DNA from: Siniperca chuatsi
Lineage: Eukaryota; Chordata; Actinopteri; Centrarchiformes; Sinipercidae
Direction of reading: 5' to 3'
Assembly: GCF_020085105.1 (NCBI RefSeq)
Contig: NC_058051.1
Coordinates: 20,039,955 to 20,103,954, forward strand
DNA length: 64,000 nt
A model generated the notes under the pieces. That model saw only the letters and a program-made list of their open reading frames with translations. It was not told where the DNA came from and did no database searches. Positions 26,001 through 37,800 of this stretch are shown piece by piece; positions within the stretch are counted from its first letter, which is position 1; every line of letters begins with the position of its first letter. Position numbers and translations under genes: made by a program.

Positions 26001-27613
26001 GACCCCCAGGCTGCTGCAGACAGCAGGAGGACCTTCTCACCTCCAACCCTGTGAAAACATAATATAGACAGTCTGTATTAGCTTTAACTGACATGTTAGC
26101 TCACCTAAAGGTTGTGAGAGGTGGCACAACTTTAATCTCTTGTGTCTTGGATGACTTGTAACACTAGGGAAAATAGTATATAGAAAATTGTAATTCTGCC
26201 AAAAATATTATCTATATAATAATCTTTGTTTTGTAATTTTGTAAAAGTATGGATGTTTTGTAAGATATCTACTGACACTGAGCATTTTAAGGAATCATTT
26301 TAGATTATTAACTTTGGGGTGACAATTCTGGAGTGAATAAAACTCTTCAAAACACATAAGCAGCCTGTCTGTTTATGACACTGTGAGCCTACAAGAGTTA
26401 ACATGATAATACAGAGAAAACATCTGGACTTATTCACAGCATTATCTGTTCAGGCTGAGCAAACACAAATGGGCAGTTTGCGTCACTGCCAGTAATGCTC
26501 TGCTTGATGAGCAGGAAGCTAAAACAGGTGCCAATTGAAAAGCACATCTGTGTAGACACAAGAAAATCCAGTATCATCTTACAACATGACTACTGTTTGA
26601 GCTCAAATGTTTCCCACCGGTCACTGACGTAACCGCCGAACACTTGGGTGAAGCAGTAACCCCAGAAGAAGCTCCCCAGGACCATGCCGGATTCCCTCTT
26701 GCTCCAGTTGAACTGCTCTGCCATGCTGACGGCGCAGATGGGCATCGCCACACGGGCGCAGTAGAGGAGGCATGTCCCAAGCAGTAGCACCACCGTCCAT
26801 ACCCTCGCCACTGGCCTGCACAGGAGGGGAGCAGAAGGGATTGAGCTATCGAAGTTTGGCTGAACAGAGGCAACATTTATGGACAAACTTTGGACTTAAA
26901 ACCAGTTGATAGGGGAAGGCTTATCTAGACTAACTGGCCCCAATTTGGTTGGAGTACATTCAACATGGACTAAAGTGGGCTAATCTTCATTAGGGTTAAG
27001 TTTAGGGTTCATACATGTATCAGTTATGGTTTGGTTAAATCTATAGGGAATAAGTCAAAGTAAAGGAAATAATTGTTAAGAGTATGGTGTCAAAACAATA
27101 TAATAATTTAATGATATTTTATGATAATTCCTTTTTTCATTAAGGCAGTGCGACTTACTTCCTTCTTTACAGAAGAAGAGTATTGAACCATGTCACGCCA
27201 TAGATGATACGTGTCATTTCACTACCAGATATACAGGGAGGCACTCTGGTTACTGAAAGCTCGGATGTCTATACTCCCGATGCAGCGCCTTAAGGGTTAC
27301 GGGACAAAGAGTTACTACAAAGTATTAATAGGGATGTAGGCTAAACACACTTCCCGAGTTCTCATTGGGAGCCTCTGGAGACATTTGTTAGCCTGTTGAA
27401 TTGCTAAGACGTGGGTAACTAGACGGGAGAAAACAATCAGCACCGTTAAATGTATGTCTATTAGGGTTAAACATGTTACCTTGACCAGTTGGTGTTGTGT
27501 TCAGGCCACTTTTTGTGACATCCAGGTGCTCCGATCTTGTCAGGCGGATGGTTTTCCTTGTGACAGACCAAATCTGGACTATAGTTCTTGCCATATTTTT
27601 GAATAACTGCCAT
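20075..27613 (-). CDS. SLC17A9: Vesicular nucleotide transporter (VNUT), 13 coding exons
   Basis: Major facilitator of the SLC17 anion family. VNUT loads ATP and other nucleotides into secretory vesicles. Exons (5' to 3'): 27613-27480, 26815-26618, 26048-25909, 25062-24963, 24767-24637, 24499-24403, 23727-23631, 22875-22788, 22691-22657, 22475-22360, 20902-20847, 20686-20657, 20253-20075. Every phase closes, giving 466 aa (human about 436). Landmarks are LLLGTCLLYCARVAMPIC (TM1), SFFWGYCFTQVFGGYVSDR, LARFLMGLLQGVHYPS with the membrane Arg of this family, DLYGWESVFY, FFTLLSWLPTFF and SVNVQDLAPSCAGALFG. The start MAVIQKYGKNYS has an in-frame TGA directly before it and leads into NTNWSRPVARVW, matching the human WSRP junction. 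Intron 5 has a GC donor. Intron 7 holds a repeat. Orthology to SLC17A9 is strong, and adjacency to GID8 supports it. Confidence 0.95.
21566..21840 (+). repeat. Single-arm relative of the 2.6 kb foldback repeat
   Basis: Starts AAAGGATAAGTCTGGTGAT and contains CAAGTATTGTCTGAGCAGCC. Both phrases have counterparts in the element at 2,618-3,040 (the second in inverse orientation there). It lies within the long SLC17A9 intron 10, so the open frame on the minus strand here is not coding. Confidence 0.5.
23000..23560 (+). repeat. Interspersed fish repeat in SLC17A9 intron 7, copy 1
   Basis: Contains CCACTTTGGTCCAGACTG, TTTGCCATGAAATTTGTG, CATTCATGG...GGATGAATCCTA, TAGTGCCACCA and a GTTAGCATGCTGACATGC tail. 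A second copy at 55,855-56,085 shares the first blocks in the same order. The internal module (TGCCATGAAAT, then CTGACTTTTC, then GTGCCACCA) is partly repeated within this copy. Non-coding. Confidence 0.65.
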
Positions 27614-28340
27614 TCAACGCGAGGTAACAGCAGCCTCCTTTCAACCGATCCGGCTGTTTACTGTCGATCTTTTTCCGGTCGATCAGAGTAAAGTAGGAAA
27701 CGTTTAGAAACAAAACAAATCTTCTCTCGAAAGTATTTGCGCAATCACATCTCGGGTTTGCGATGTTTTAATCCATAACCTGTGAAACTGGATTAACAGG
27801 AACACAGACGATGGTGACGAAGCTGAGCTAGAGGAGGTGGTCTGTTTTTCCTGATGCCCAAGGAGGAGTAATCCACGTGTCAGTTTTTCTCCTCAGCCTC
27901 CTATTGCCTGCCACGCAGTTCTTCTTTTGATCGGTAGGGCTAATCAGGAAGTGATTTAGTCTTCTCTAAACCGGCTTCAACTGTCTAGTCAGCCGATTCG
28001 TCCATCACAACATCATCCAAAACGCCAGAGAGACGCATCTGGCTCCGGTCCCTTTGCAATCATGACGGTGCAATATAGAAAATGTATTTGTGTCGTCTAT
28101 GGGAGCATCCTGTAAGCACCAGGATGTACTCTCCTCCTGACCCTGTCCTTGCCGGATGAAGACGTGACGGTGCCCGTGCTGAGAAGATGCTGATGAATGT
28201 CAGGCTGTGGGGCAGAGATATGCGCAGTCTGTGCCTACAAAGTTATTTAAATGGTCCGTCTGCCCCTGGCTATTTGAGTTAGCAGGTAATTGTTATATAA
28301 ATCTCTGCATCCAGCACAACTTTTAGCAGCTCTCTTACAG
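27614..28340 (-). promoter_or_regulatory. SLC17A9 5' flank and promoter region
   Basis: This is the sequence directly upstream of the SLC17A9 start codon. It is unique and more GC-rich than its surroundings, with scattered CpGs, for example around 27,619, 27,677 and 28,030. I see no TATA box in a convincing position. The transcription start cannot be set from sequence alone. Confidence 0.35.
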
Positions 28341-28344
28341 TCTG

Positions 28345-29800
28345 CATGGTGCTGGAAGAAGTGCTCACATCCTTTACTCAAGTTAAAGTAGCACCACAAT
28401 GTAAAATACTCCATTATAAGTAATAAATGTAATACATTTTACTTAAGTAAAAGTACTAATTAACAGTGGTGGAATGTAACTAAGTACTACTTAGTGCACA
28501 TTTGAGGTACTTGTACTTAAGGATTTCCATTTAATGCCCCTTTATACTTCCACTCCACTCTACTACTCTATTCTACTCCACCCAATTCAGAGTGAAATGT
28601 TCCACTACATATATTTCACAGCTTTAGTTACTGCTTTACAGATTAAGATTTTATATATAAAACATGTGATGAACATGACGCACTATCATGACAGTACATA
28701 ACATAGTTAAAATTAGCTCCATCTCGACCAGCTACAACAGTAAAATTCTACTTACACATGAATGCTAATAATAATACTCCAATAATATGATATATGATAG
28801 TATAATGCTCACATGGGAAAATTTTATTTTACTTTTAATACAAAGAACATTTTAACACTTACATACTTTTACTTAAGTGACATTGTCAATGCAGGGCTTA
28901 TAGTGTTAATGGAGTATGTTTATCTTGAGTATTGCTACTTTTACTTAAGGATCTGAGTGCTTCTTCCACAATTGCTTCATACTTCTACTCCACTACAATT
29001 CATGTCCACTCCATTACATTTATTTGACAGCTTTAGTTACTACTTCACAGATTACCAGATTCACAGATTTACATACAAAACATGAGTTTATACAATATGA
29101 TGCACTGTTATAGATTAAACTAACCAACAGTGTAAAAAAAAGTTCAAATTAGCTCCAACAGCTCCAACAGTAAAATGCTACTTATACATGTATCAGTAAT
29201 AATAATTCAATATAATATATAATAGTATACCACTCACAGGGGAAATTTCTCTGCATTATGAGTACTTTTACTTTTGATACTTAAATACATTTAGCTAATA
29301 TTACTTATATACTTTTATTTACGTGGCATTGTCATTGTGGGACTTTTAGTTGTAATGGAGTATTTTTATATTGCAGTATTATTGCTACTTTTACTCGAGT
29401 ACAGAATCGGAATACTTCCTCCACCATTCTGCATCTAATAATATATATATATATTATTGGATTATTGTTACTGATGCATTAACAGCAAACATCATTTTAT
29501 ATTGTAGCTGGTCAAAGTGAAGCTTATTTTAACTATTTAGGTAATTGGGTAGTTTAATCTATAACAATGCATCATGTGTTATAAATTGGTCATGTTTTTG
29601 TGAAAAATCTTAATCTGCAACGTGACTAGTAACTATAGATAACTGTAGTGGAGTTTAAAGTACAATATTTCTCTCTCATATGCAGTGAGGTAAAAGTATA
29701 AAGTACCATAAAATAGAAACACTCAAGTAAAAGTACTTCAAAATTGTACACAAGCGCAGTTCTTGAGTAAATGTATTTAGTTACTTTCCACCTCTGCTGC
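28345..29800. repeat. Cluster of nested 'AAGTA' type repeats
   Basis: Four or more pieces of the family also seen at 5,625-6,115. A minus fragment lies at about 28,345-28,440 and a plus copy at 28,463-28,975 (CTCCATCTCGACCAGCTAC at 28,718-28,736). A second plus piece at 28,976-29,425 ends TTCCTCCACCATTC, and a minus piece spans 29,440-29,800 (GTTACTGATGCATTAAC; TTAGTTACTTTCCACCTCTG). Exact borders are uncertain. The arrangement suggests repeated insertion into the same spot between SLC17A9 and GID8. Confidence 0.65.
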
Positions 29801-29877
29801 TGTACCATTTAGACATTTCCAGAATTTAAAATAAACCAAGCTTAGTCCTTTATGACTTGCGCAGTTTAAAAATGTAC

Positions 29878-29883
29878 TTTTAT
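29878..29883 (-). terminator. GID8: Probable GID8 polyadenylation signal
   Basis: TTTATT on plus, AATAAA on minus, about 880 bp downstream of the GID8 stop codon. The intervening unique AT-rich sequence fits a 3'UTR, and the upstream border is the repeat cluster. Confidence 0.45.
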
Positions 29884-30759
29884 TGCAAAATAATATCCCA
29901 GCAAAAAAAGCACATCAAATTTAGCAAAAGAGCTACTTATTCCATACATGTAAATAATCCATCTGTAAAAGTAGATTTATCCATTCACATCTTTCAATAT
30001 CATATGTGATATTTTATAATAGTATGAAACTGAGGCTGTCTTTAAGCTTGCACAGTCACAGTACGCTGCAAAGTTTTTAGCATTCCAGGATTCTTCCTTT
30101 GTCCCACATGTTAAGTGCTACCATGATGTATAGCTCGAAACTTTCTTTGCTTTGTTCTCATCTACATCAGCATCTTTTTGTAATGTCTCAAGCAATAATG
30201 CAGTATGAATCTAAAGCTTTTACTTTCAAAGTCACAGTAGTTTGAAATATCCCAAGTATCTTGCTTTGACTATTGCCGTCACATAGAGTACTAGCTAAAA
30301 GACTACTAGCTGAAATGTGTATGTTTTTTTTGTAAGGAAAAAGTTTGTTTATTTGAGGCAGTGCACACTAAGCAAACCATTTCGCCTAAACATCAAACAT
30401 AGCCCCTTCCAAGTGGTCACACACAGAAAGTGACAGCCTAATTTAGGCTTTATTCACACCCTCTTATGCCAACAACTTTCCCTGCCAACAGACAGAAAAA
30501 CTAGTGTACTAATTTTACATAAACAAATATGTAAATTATAATACCAAGTAAAATAATGGTCTGCATGTTATTTTAGTGAGAAGTCATTTTAAAATGCCAT
30601 CAATCCGGTTTGCACATTCTAAATTATTAAAGTATCAAAAAGCAACCCTTACAAAAAAAGAAAAGGTTGTACTCTATATGAGTCAGTTTGTTGGGGTATA
30701 AATAGATAAAGGAACTGTGTCCATTTTGTAATGCTGTAGTATGTTTTCACTGTGGGTCC

Positions 30760-32218
<1,459 letters not shown>

Positions 32219-32660
32219 TATGATAATATCCTAAAGTTGAGTTGACAGAATGACATTTCAGACACTTAAAATATTGAGCTCACGGTAAGGACAATTATAT
32301 AACGTTATAACGGTTTTGGTAACTAGCTGGTCAGTTTGACAGCAACACGGCACCGGAAATCCTAAGTCACAACAGTTTGGGCCTTCGATGAAAAACACAA
32401 CATTGACGTCTGACTTCTCAACACGAATCAAAACAAACACTAATTCGGCCTTTCTGGGCATTTATAACGGATCCACACATCCGGAACGAGTGCTTTTCTG
32501 TTTTCTTGTCTTCTATCGACATGCATCTACAGTCCTATGCAAATATCATGGTTACTTAATTCACAATACCTGAAAATTGTGTCGCTACTTCCCAGCAGTA
32601 GCTAGCTAGCGAGCGGAGGAGAGCCTCTTCTTCTTCTTCTTCTTCCTCTTCCTCTTGCCT
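32219..32660 (-). promoter_or_regulatory. GID8: GID8 5' leader, leader intron and promoter
   Basis: On the minus strand a non-coding first exon probably ends at 32,570 (TTTTCAG then GTATTG), and a coding exon starts at 32,230 (ACTTTAG then GATATT), 12 bases before the ATG. Just upstream of the proposed leader lies a GAA-rich tract, 32,626-32,656. Next to it is CCGGAAAT (about 32,665), an ETS/GABP-type site common in housekeeping promoters. Inference from splice and motif consensus only. Confidence 0.45.
32626..32656. repeat. (CTT)n imperfect tract in GID8 leader
   Basis: CTT/CCT trinucleotide run; GAA/GAG on the GID8 sense strand. Confidence 0.8.
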
Positions 32661-34440
32661 ATTTCCGGTACCTTAAACTACACGCTGCGTACGTACTGCT
32701 GCCCCCTACAGTAAATTAAAAGCATTGCATGACAATTTGATAACTGACTGAATTTTATATTGTCTGACCTTATGGCCATAAAATGCGTTTAAAAACCCTC
32801 CATATAGATTTTAAAAATATCCAGATCTTCAGTTTGGTTGTTGACATCGGATAGAAAATAATTCCTGGACCCCGCTTTTACCGGGAAAGTTTAAAAACTA
32901 GAACACTTTTTTTCCCCTGTGTTTTTAGTAGTATAAAAACTAAAAGTAGTTACACAGAAAAATGACCCTTGTCAGTGTTATATTATTGTCACATTATTAG
33001 ATTGTTAATACTGATGCATCAATGTGTAAGCAGCATTTTATTGTTGTAGCTGGTCAAAGGGGTTTTAGTTTTATACTCCTTATATACCATTAAGTAGTTT
33101 AGTCCAGTGGGGTCAGGCCCCCTCCAAACAGTCCCAAGATAAATTTGTTGAATCTTTTGAAAAAAATATAAACTTCTGTGCAAACTGATCTTCTCTGTTT
33201 TTGTGAAATATTTTAGAGTTTTACATCCTTGAGCCTCAAACGTTTATTAAAATGAAATCAAATGAAAAGTTAAGCTGGGAAATCGTTCTTTAGCCGAAAC
33301 TGCAAACAATTATGAAATATGACAAGGGGCTCCGACTTGATACTGCGTTTATGTAAGGAGTCACAACCCAAAAAGGTTACAACGGTTACTACAGCTATCA
33401 AATAAATGTAGTGGAGTAAAAAGTACAGCATTTCCCTCTGAAATGTAATAGAGGAGAAGTCTAAAGTAGCATAAAATGAATATACTCAAGTAAAGAAGAC
33501 GTACATCAAAATTGTACTTGAGTAAGTAAAGTAACTTAAGTAAATGAACTTAGTTACTTTCCACCACTGGAAACTACTGGTTTTGTGTTTTAAATTCAAT
33601 ATCAAATAACCAATCAACCTCTCGCACCCCCTGTTCTTCTTTTAATGTATTTTTTGTATTCTATTTCTCTCTTCATCATCTGTTACATCTGTATTAAATT
33701 TCTTTAAGGATGAAGCATAGTAGTAGTCTCAATCCTACTGTTCAGATGAGGATAAATAGGAGTGTCTATGTATGTGCATACCAGATTAGATTAAAGACAA
33801 TTTAACTGTTTTCATAAAATGGCACTGCATCACTTTACACAGCAGCACAATTTAGCAGCTACAACAGTCAGTACATGAGACTGAGAAAGCATTTGAAATA
33901 AGAGGGATTAAAGGGACCTCTACTGGTGGAGTCATGTAATAGACCAAACTGTATACATAAAAGACTGCATTTCCTGTGTGTGACCACTGTCTGAGCATCA
34001 TTTATGGACTCACACTTGTGTTTTGACCTGTTCCAAGCAGTTTGTTTCTATTGTAAAGAAAACATTTGTACAATTAATAAGTAAAATAATGTACTGACAG
34101 ATGTCTGTTATCTGTTAGTGATACTGCTGGTGATGATGCACCTCTATTTTTGCCCAGGTTTATTTTTAATTTGATTAAAAAAAAAAAAACAAAAACTATA
34201 AAGATGAAAATTGGATTTATACTATACGGAGGCATACCACACATTCCACATAATAAAGATTGTATGAATACATTTGTTTATCTAGCAGTAAACTATTTTT
34301 TATTACTATATTATATTAATATTGTATTTGTATTTATTATTATATGTATTTCTTGTCTATTTCATGTCTTTTCAAGTTGTTGTATAATATTTCAGACAAT
34401 GAACCTCAGTTTGTAGATATTAGCAACAGGAATAAACATG
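32661..34440. other. GID8-DNAH12 intergenic DNA
   Basis: Between the two divergent promoters there is an interrupted minus-orientation 'AAGTA' type repeat (about 32,980-33,080 and 33,395-33,575). The rest is AT-rich unique sequence with nothing recognisable. No coding potential with splice support. Confidence 0.6.
32980..33575 (-). repeat. 'AAGTA' type repeat between GID8 and DNAH12
   Basis: Left part carries GTTAATACTGATGCATCAA and TTGTAGCTGGTCAAAG. Right part carries AAATGTAGTGGAGTAAAAAG and TTAGTTACTTTCCACCACTG. The unrelated sequence in between (about 33,090-33,390) looks like an insertion or a highly diverged middle. Same orientation as the piece at 29,440-29,800. Confidence 0.6.
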
Positions 34441-34445
34441 ACAAG

Positions 34446-34492
34446 CCCCGCCTCCCTCCTATGGCTACCCTGTTTACTGTTTCTATGGTAAC
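34446..34492 (+). promoter_or_regulatory. DNAH12: DNAH12 promoter: GC box, FOX site and RFX X-box
   Basis: In order: CCCCGCC (GC box, 34,447-34,453), TGTTTAC (forkhead site as bound by FOXJ1, 34,471-34,477) and GTTTCTATGGTAAC (34,479-34,492). The last matches the palindromic X-box GTTGCCATGGCAAC at 11 of 14 positions with an intact right half GGTAAC. RFX factors and FOXJ1 jointly drive motile-cilium genes, so the pair fits an axonemal dynein gene. It sits about 107 bp before the donor of a probable leader exon. Confidence 0.6.
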
Positions 34493-34499
34493 GGCGCTG

Positions 34500-34810
34500 T
34501 TAACTTTAGTGAGAGAAGTCTCTTCAGAGGCTAAATTGATTAAATTGACATTAGCTATTAACCGACTAACCACCAGAAGATATTGAATGAAACGAAAAGG
34601 TAAACCGATAGATAGCCTGTAATTCACTGCAATTAACTTTTGAGGTTACTAACGTTACGACAACATCACGTTAGTTTTTCCATGGTCAAATGTGGCAAGA
34701 TAACTAACTGTTAGCGTAATTATGTGTTAAGTTAGCTTAGCGTTAACTTACAAAAGCTAAAACTCAAATTTTTATTGCATCTGGTTCTTTTCAGTGGCTT
34801 GTTCCCAGAG
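34500..34810 (+). other. DNAH12: DNAH12 5' leader with probable leader intron
   Basis: A donor AACGAAAAG then GTAAAC gives a leader-exon end at 34,599. An acceptor TTCTTTTCAG (ending 34,793) opens the first coding exon, 17 bases before the ATG. Transcription start not determined. Confidence 0.45.
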
Positions 34811-37800
34811 ATGGCTACCTCTCCCGGAGTTTTCAAAGCCACGGCGGTGAAGGGCATGCCAAAGTTTCCGGTCCTGCCCCCGATTAAAGAAACGCAGCAG
34901 CGGGGTGAGGCTGGACAGACCGGTGCAGCAAAGGAGGATATGGTGGAGAAGATAACGGTTCACAAGAAACTGCTGAGGCACAGAAGGAGTAAAGTGCAAC
35001 AAGAACAACTCCACATGATATTGTATGTTTTCAGCTCAGCTCAGCTATGTCAGCTCAGGAGAATGATCGCAGCATCTTACTTTGGCAGTTGATCATTGTA
35101 TAGGCCGTTGGGTTTCCTGCAATGTGACAGTTTGTTGACTGAATTATTACAGGGTGTCTAGAGCAATGAAGGCTTACAGACGGAGCAAAGAGATGGGGGC
35201 AGTGCCTAACCAGTCAACAGAGCCACAGCTGCCGCCTTCTGTATGACAATTATCTACCTACCTATGCACACATTTATAAATATAAATTTATATACAAATA
35301 TTGCACAATATAATGTGGTACATTTCAATACTTGCTTTACAGATGCTTAGTGAGGAGCGGAAGCGTAGGGTAAGTTTTCTTTTTAGTATTAAATTTGACC
35401 TGTGAATGGTCTAAACCCTATTTATATGTAAGTCACACCTCTCTTTTTTAATTTATTTTATTTTGGTCCCATTTACAGATGAACTACATGTTCCTGAAGC
35501 GGTGTGTAGAGAGCCGCCCATTCGCTCCAATCCAGCAACAGTGGTTGGATGCCATTGTTGCCAGAGTCCTGCCTAAACTCAAAGAGAGCCCTGAGTCAAA
35601 TAAACTACTACAGGAGCTCTGCAAGGAAGTCAGCGACGACTTCCACAATGTGATTGTCAAGCACACAGGTATTCCCAATTATTTGTGTGTGTATGTATGT
35701 ATGTCTATGCTTGCAGAGTACATATAGACTACAGGTGAACCATGTCTCCTTATGCCATATTTACTCCCTTTAGTGGACACAGTACTAAAGAATCCACAGA
35801 AAGAAGGAGCTATTTCAGAAGAACAGACAGCTACCCTGCCAAAGTGAGTGACTAATTTACACAAGTCATTTATGCACAATAACCAAATAGTAGTTGGTCT
35901 ATTTTTTAATGCACTTTTGTAAAATACATTTCCAAATCTTTTGCAGAACTCTTGATTTCTCCCAACCTTGGCATGATCACTTTATCAGAAGCCGCAAGAT
36001 GATAAAAACAAACTTGCACATTCTTCATCCAGTAATGCAAACTGTCTTGGATATTGGCTACATGACATTTTCTCCACTGGCCCTGGTTGATCTTTCAGGA
36101 TGCAGGTAAGGAAAGACTACAAATAAGCACATAACTACGATATTTCACGTGAAGGTTTGTTTCTTTTTGATTTAATTTCGGCTTCTGTTGGTTCAGGGCT
36201 TTAGGACCTGTGGATTGTAAGGCCCTGCTGAACAAAATGGCTGTGGAGTGTAAGAGGACAGAAGATCGTATTATGAATACCTGGTTTCCAAAAGTCATCC
36301 ACTTATTAACAAGTAAAGAAACACTGAAGGGAGTTAAAGAGGAGAAATTGGACTCATTCTATGACTGTGCATCCACCCTCATCTCCAATCAGGTGAGATA
36401 ATGCTAACTTGATTTTGGGCTTGATTTTGACTTGAGAAGAGTCAGAATGAGCAATTTAAAGTTGTTTAAATTAAGGTTATTTCACTCATTATTTAAATAA
36501 AAAACAGTACTTAAGTATATTAATTATATTATACAACAATGACAATTGAATAGTTTTTAATGCTGCATGTATGGTAAATTGAATTGATCAAGGAAGATTG
36601 TAATGTATAATCTCTTCACTTTATGCAAATACTTTAAGTACATTTATAAGCTGCTCTTTGTTATTTTTTTTATACAAGCAGCATGTCAGCAACTAGCCAT
36701 CACTGATTATTTGTTTAGTACTTAATTTATTATGGCAGGGTTTTTTTTAATGAAATGCATGGATACTGTAGCATTCTTTGTATGAATGTTCCTTGATTAC
36801 AAATTTAGACTCATGGACATTTTTCTTTTGTAAATTCCCAGTTGAAATCCCTGCTTCAGACAAGTGTAGAGGAGTTTGTCAATCTGTTTGATCCAAGCAA
36901 TCACCATCACTTGCCCGTCTTTCGTATGGCCTTGACATTTGATGATGAAAAGATGGAAATTTATCCCACCTTACAAGATCTGGAAGCTGCTGTTTTTGAG
37001 ATTCTTAATGCAATCACAAATACACTGCAGGTGAGGTTATATGTAACAGCAATTAAAAGGAAAATTACTTTTTAATTTTTGGACACATTTTTCATGTAAT
37101 GTATTTTGAGCTAGTTTTAATATCTTCGACACTGATCCACAGAAAGTACAGACGGTCCAGTCATGGCTGGCACAAACCACATCTTCGTTTGTGGATGCCA
37201 AGGTGGCTGATCACATCCTTGCTTGGGCTCAGGTCACTGTGAAAACCTCTGTGTACAAGAATCTAGAGGAAGCTGACAAACATTTCCAGAACTATGGTGA
37301 TGGTCTATAATCCAATAATTTCCTATCATCACCCAATTGGTTTTGATTCCATTTATTGCTGACTTTTCTGCTTTATTTTGCAGTAGACAGCTATGACTGG
37401 CTAGTCAATGGAACTGCACAGGCTAGAGTAGAGAAGTTCATGGAAGAAGAGCACTCTTTTGATGAGTACGCTAAGGTAACAAATCATAAAGTTTAATTCA
37501 TGCTGCATATGTTATAGACCTATTCTTGCCTTGTTTTTAGTTTTTCTGATGAATGTCAATGTGTAATCTCACTGCTTTTTAAAGCAAGTGGAGGAGTTTC
37601 GTGTTCTGTCAAAGGAGATTGTCAGCCTCCCAGCAAAAGCCCACTTCACAATGGTCCATCTGGACTGTGAAGAGCTGAAACAGGGGCTGGCCAACAAAGC
37701 CAAAAACTATGCTGAAAAACTTCTGAAGAAACTGATCACCAGCCACCGTGAGCAAAATCTACAGTGAGTCACTTGTAAAAAATTTTAACAAAACAATCCC

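Noticed and set aside
27388-27594. Open frame starting at 27,594 as the SLC17A9 N-terminus
   Set aside because: Its frame does not join exon 2 at the consensus donor and acceptor. The overlapping frame from 27,613 joins exactly and gives the NTNWSRPVARVW junction.
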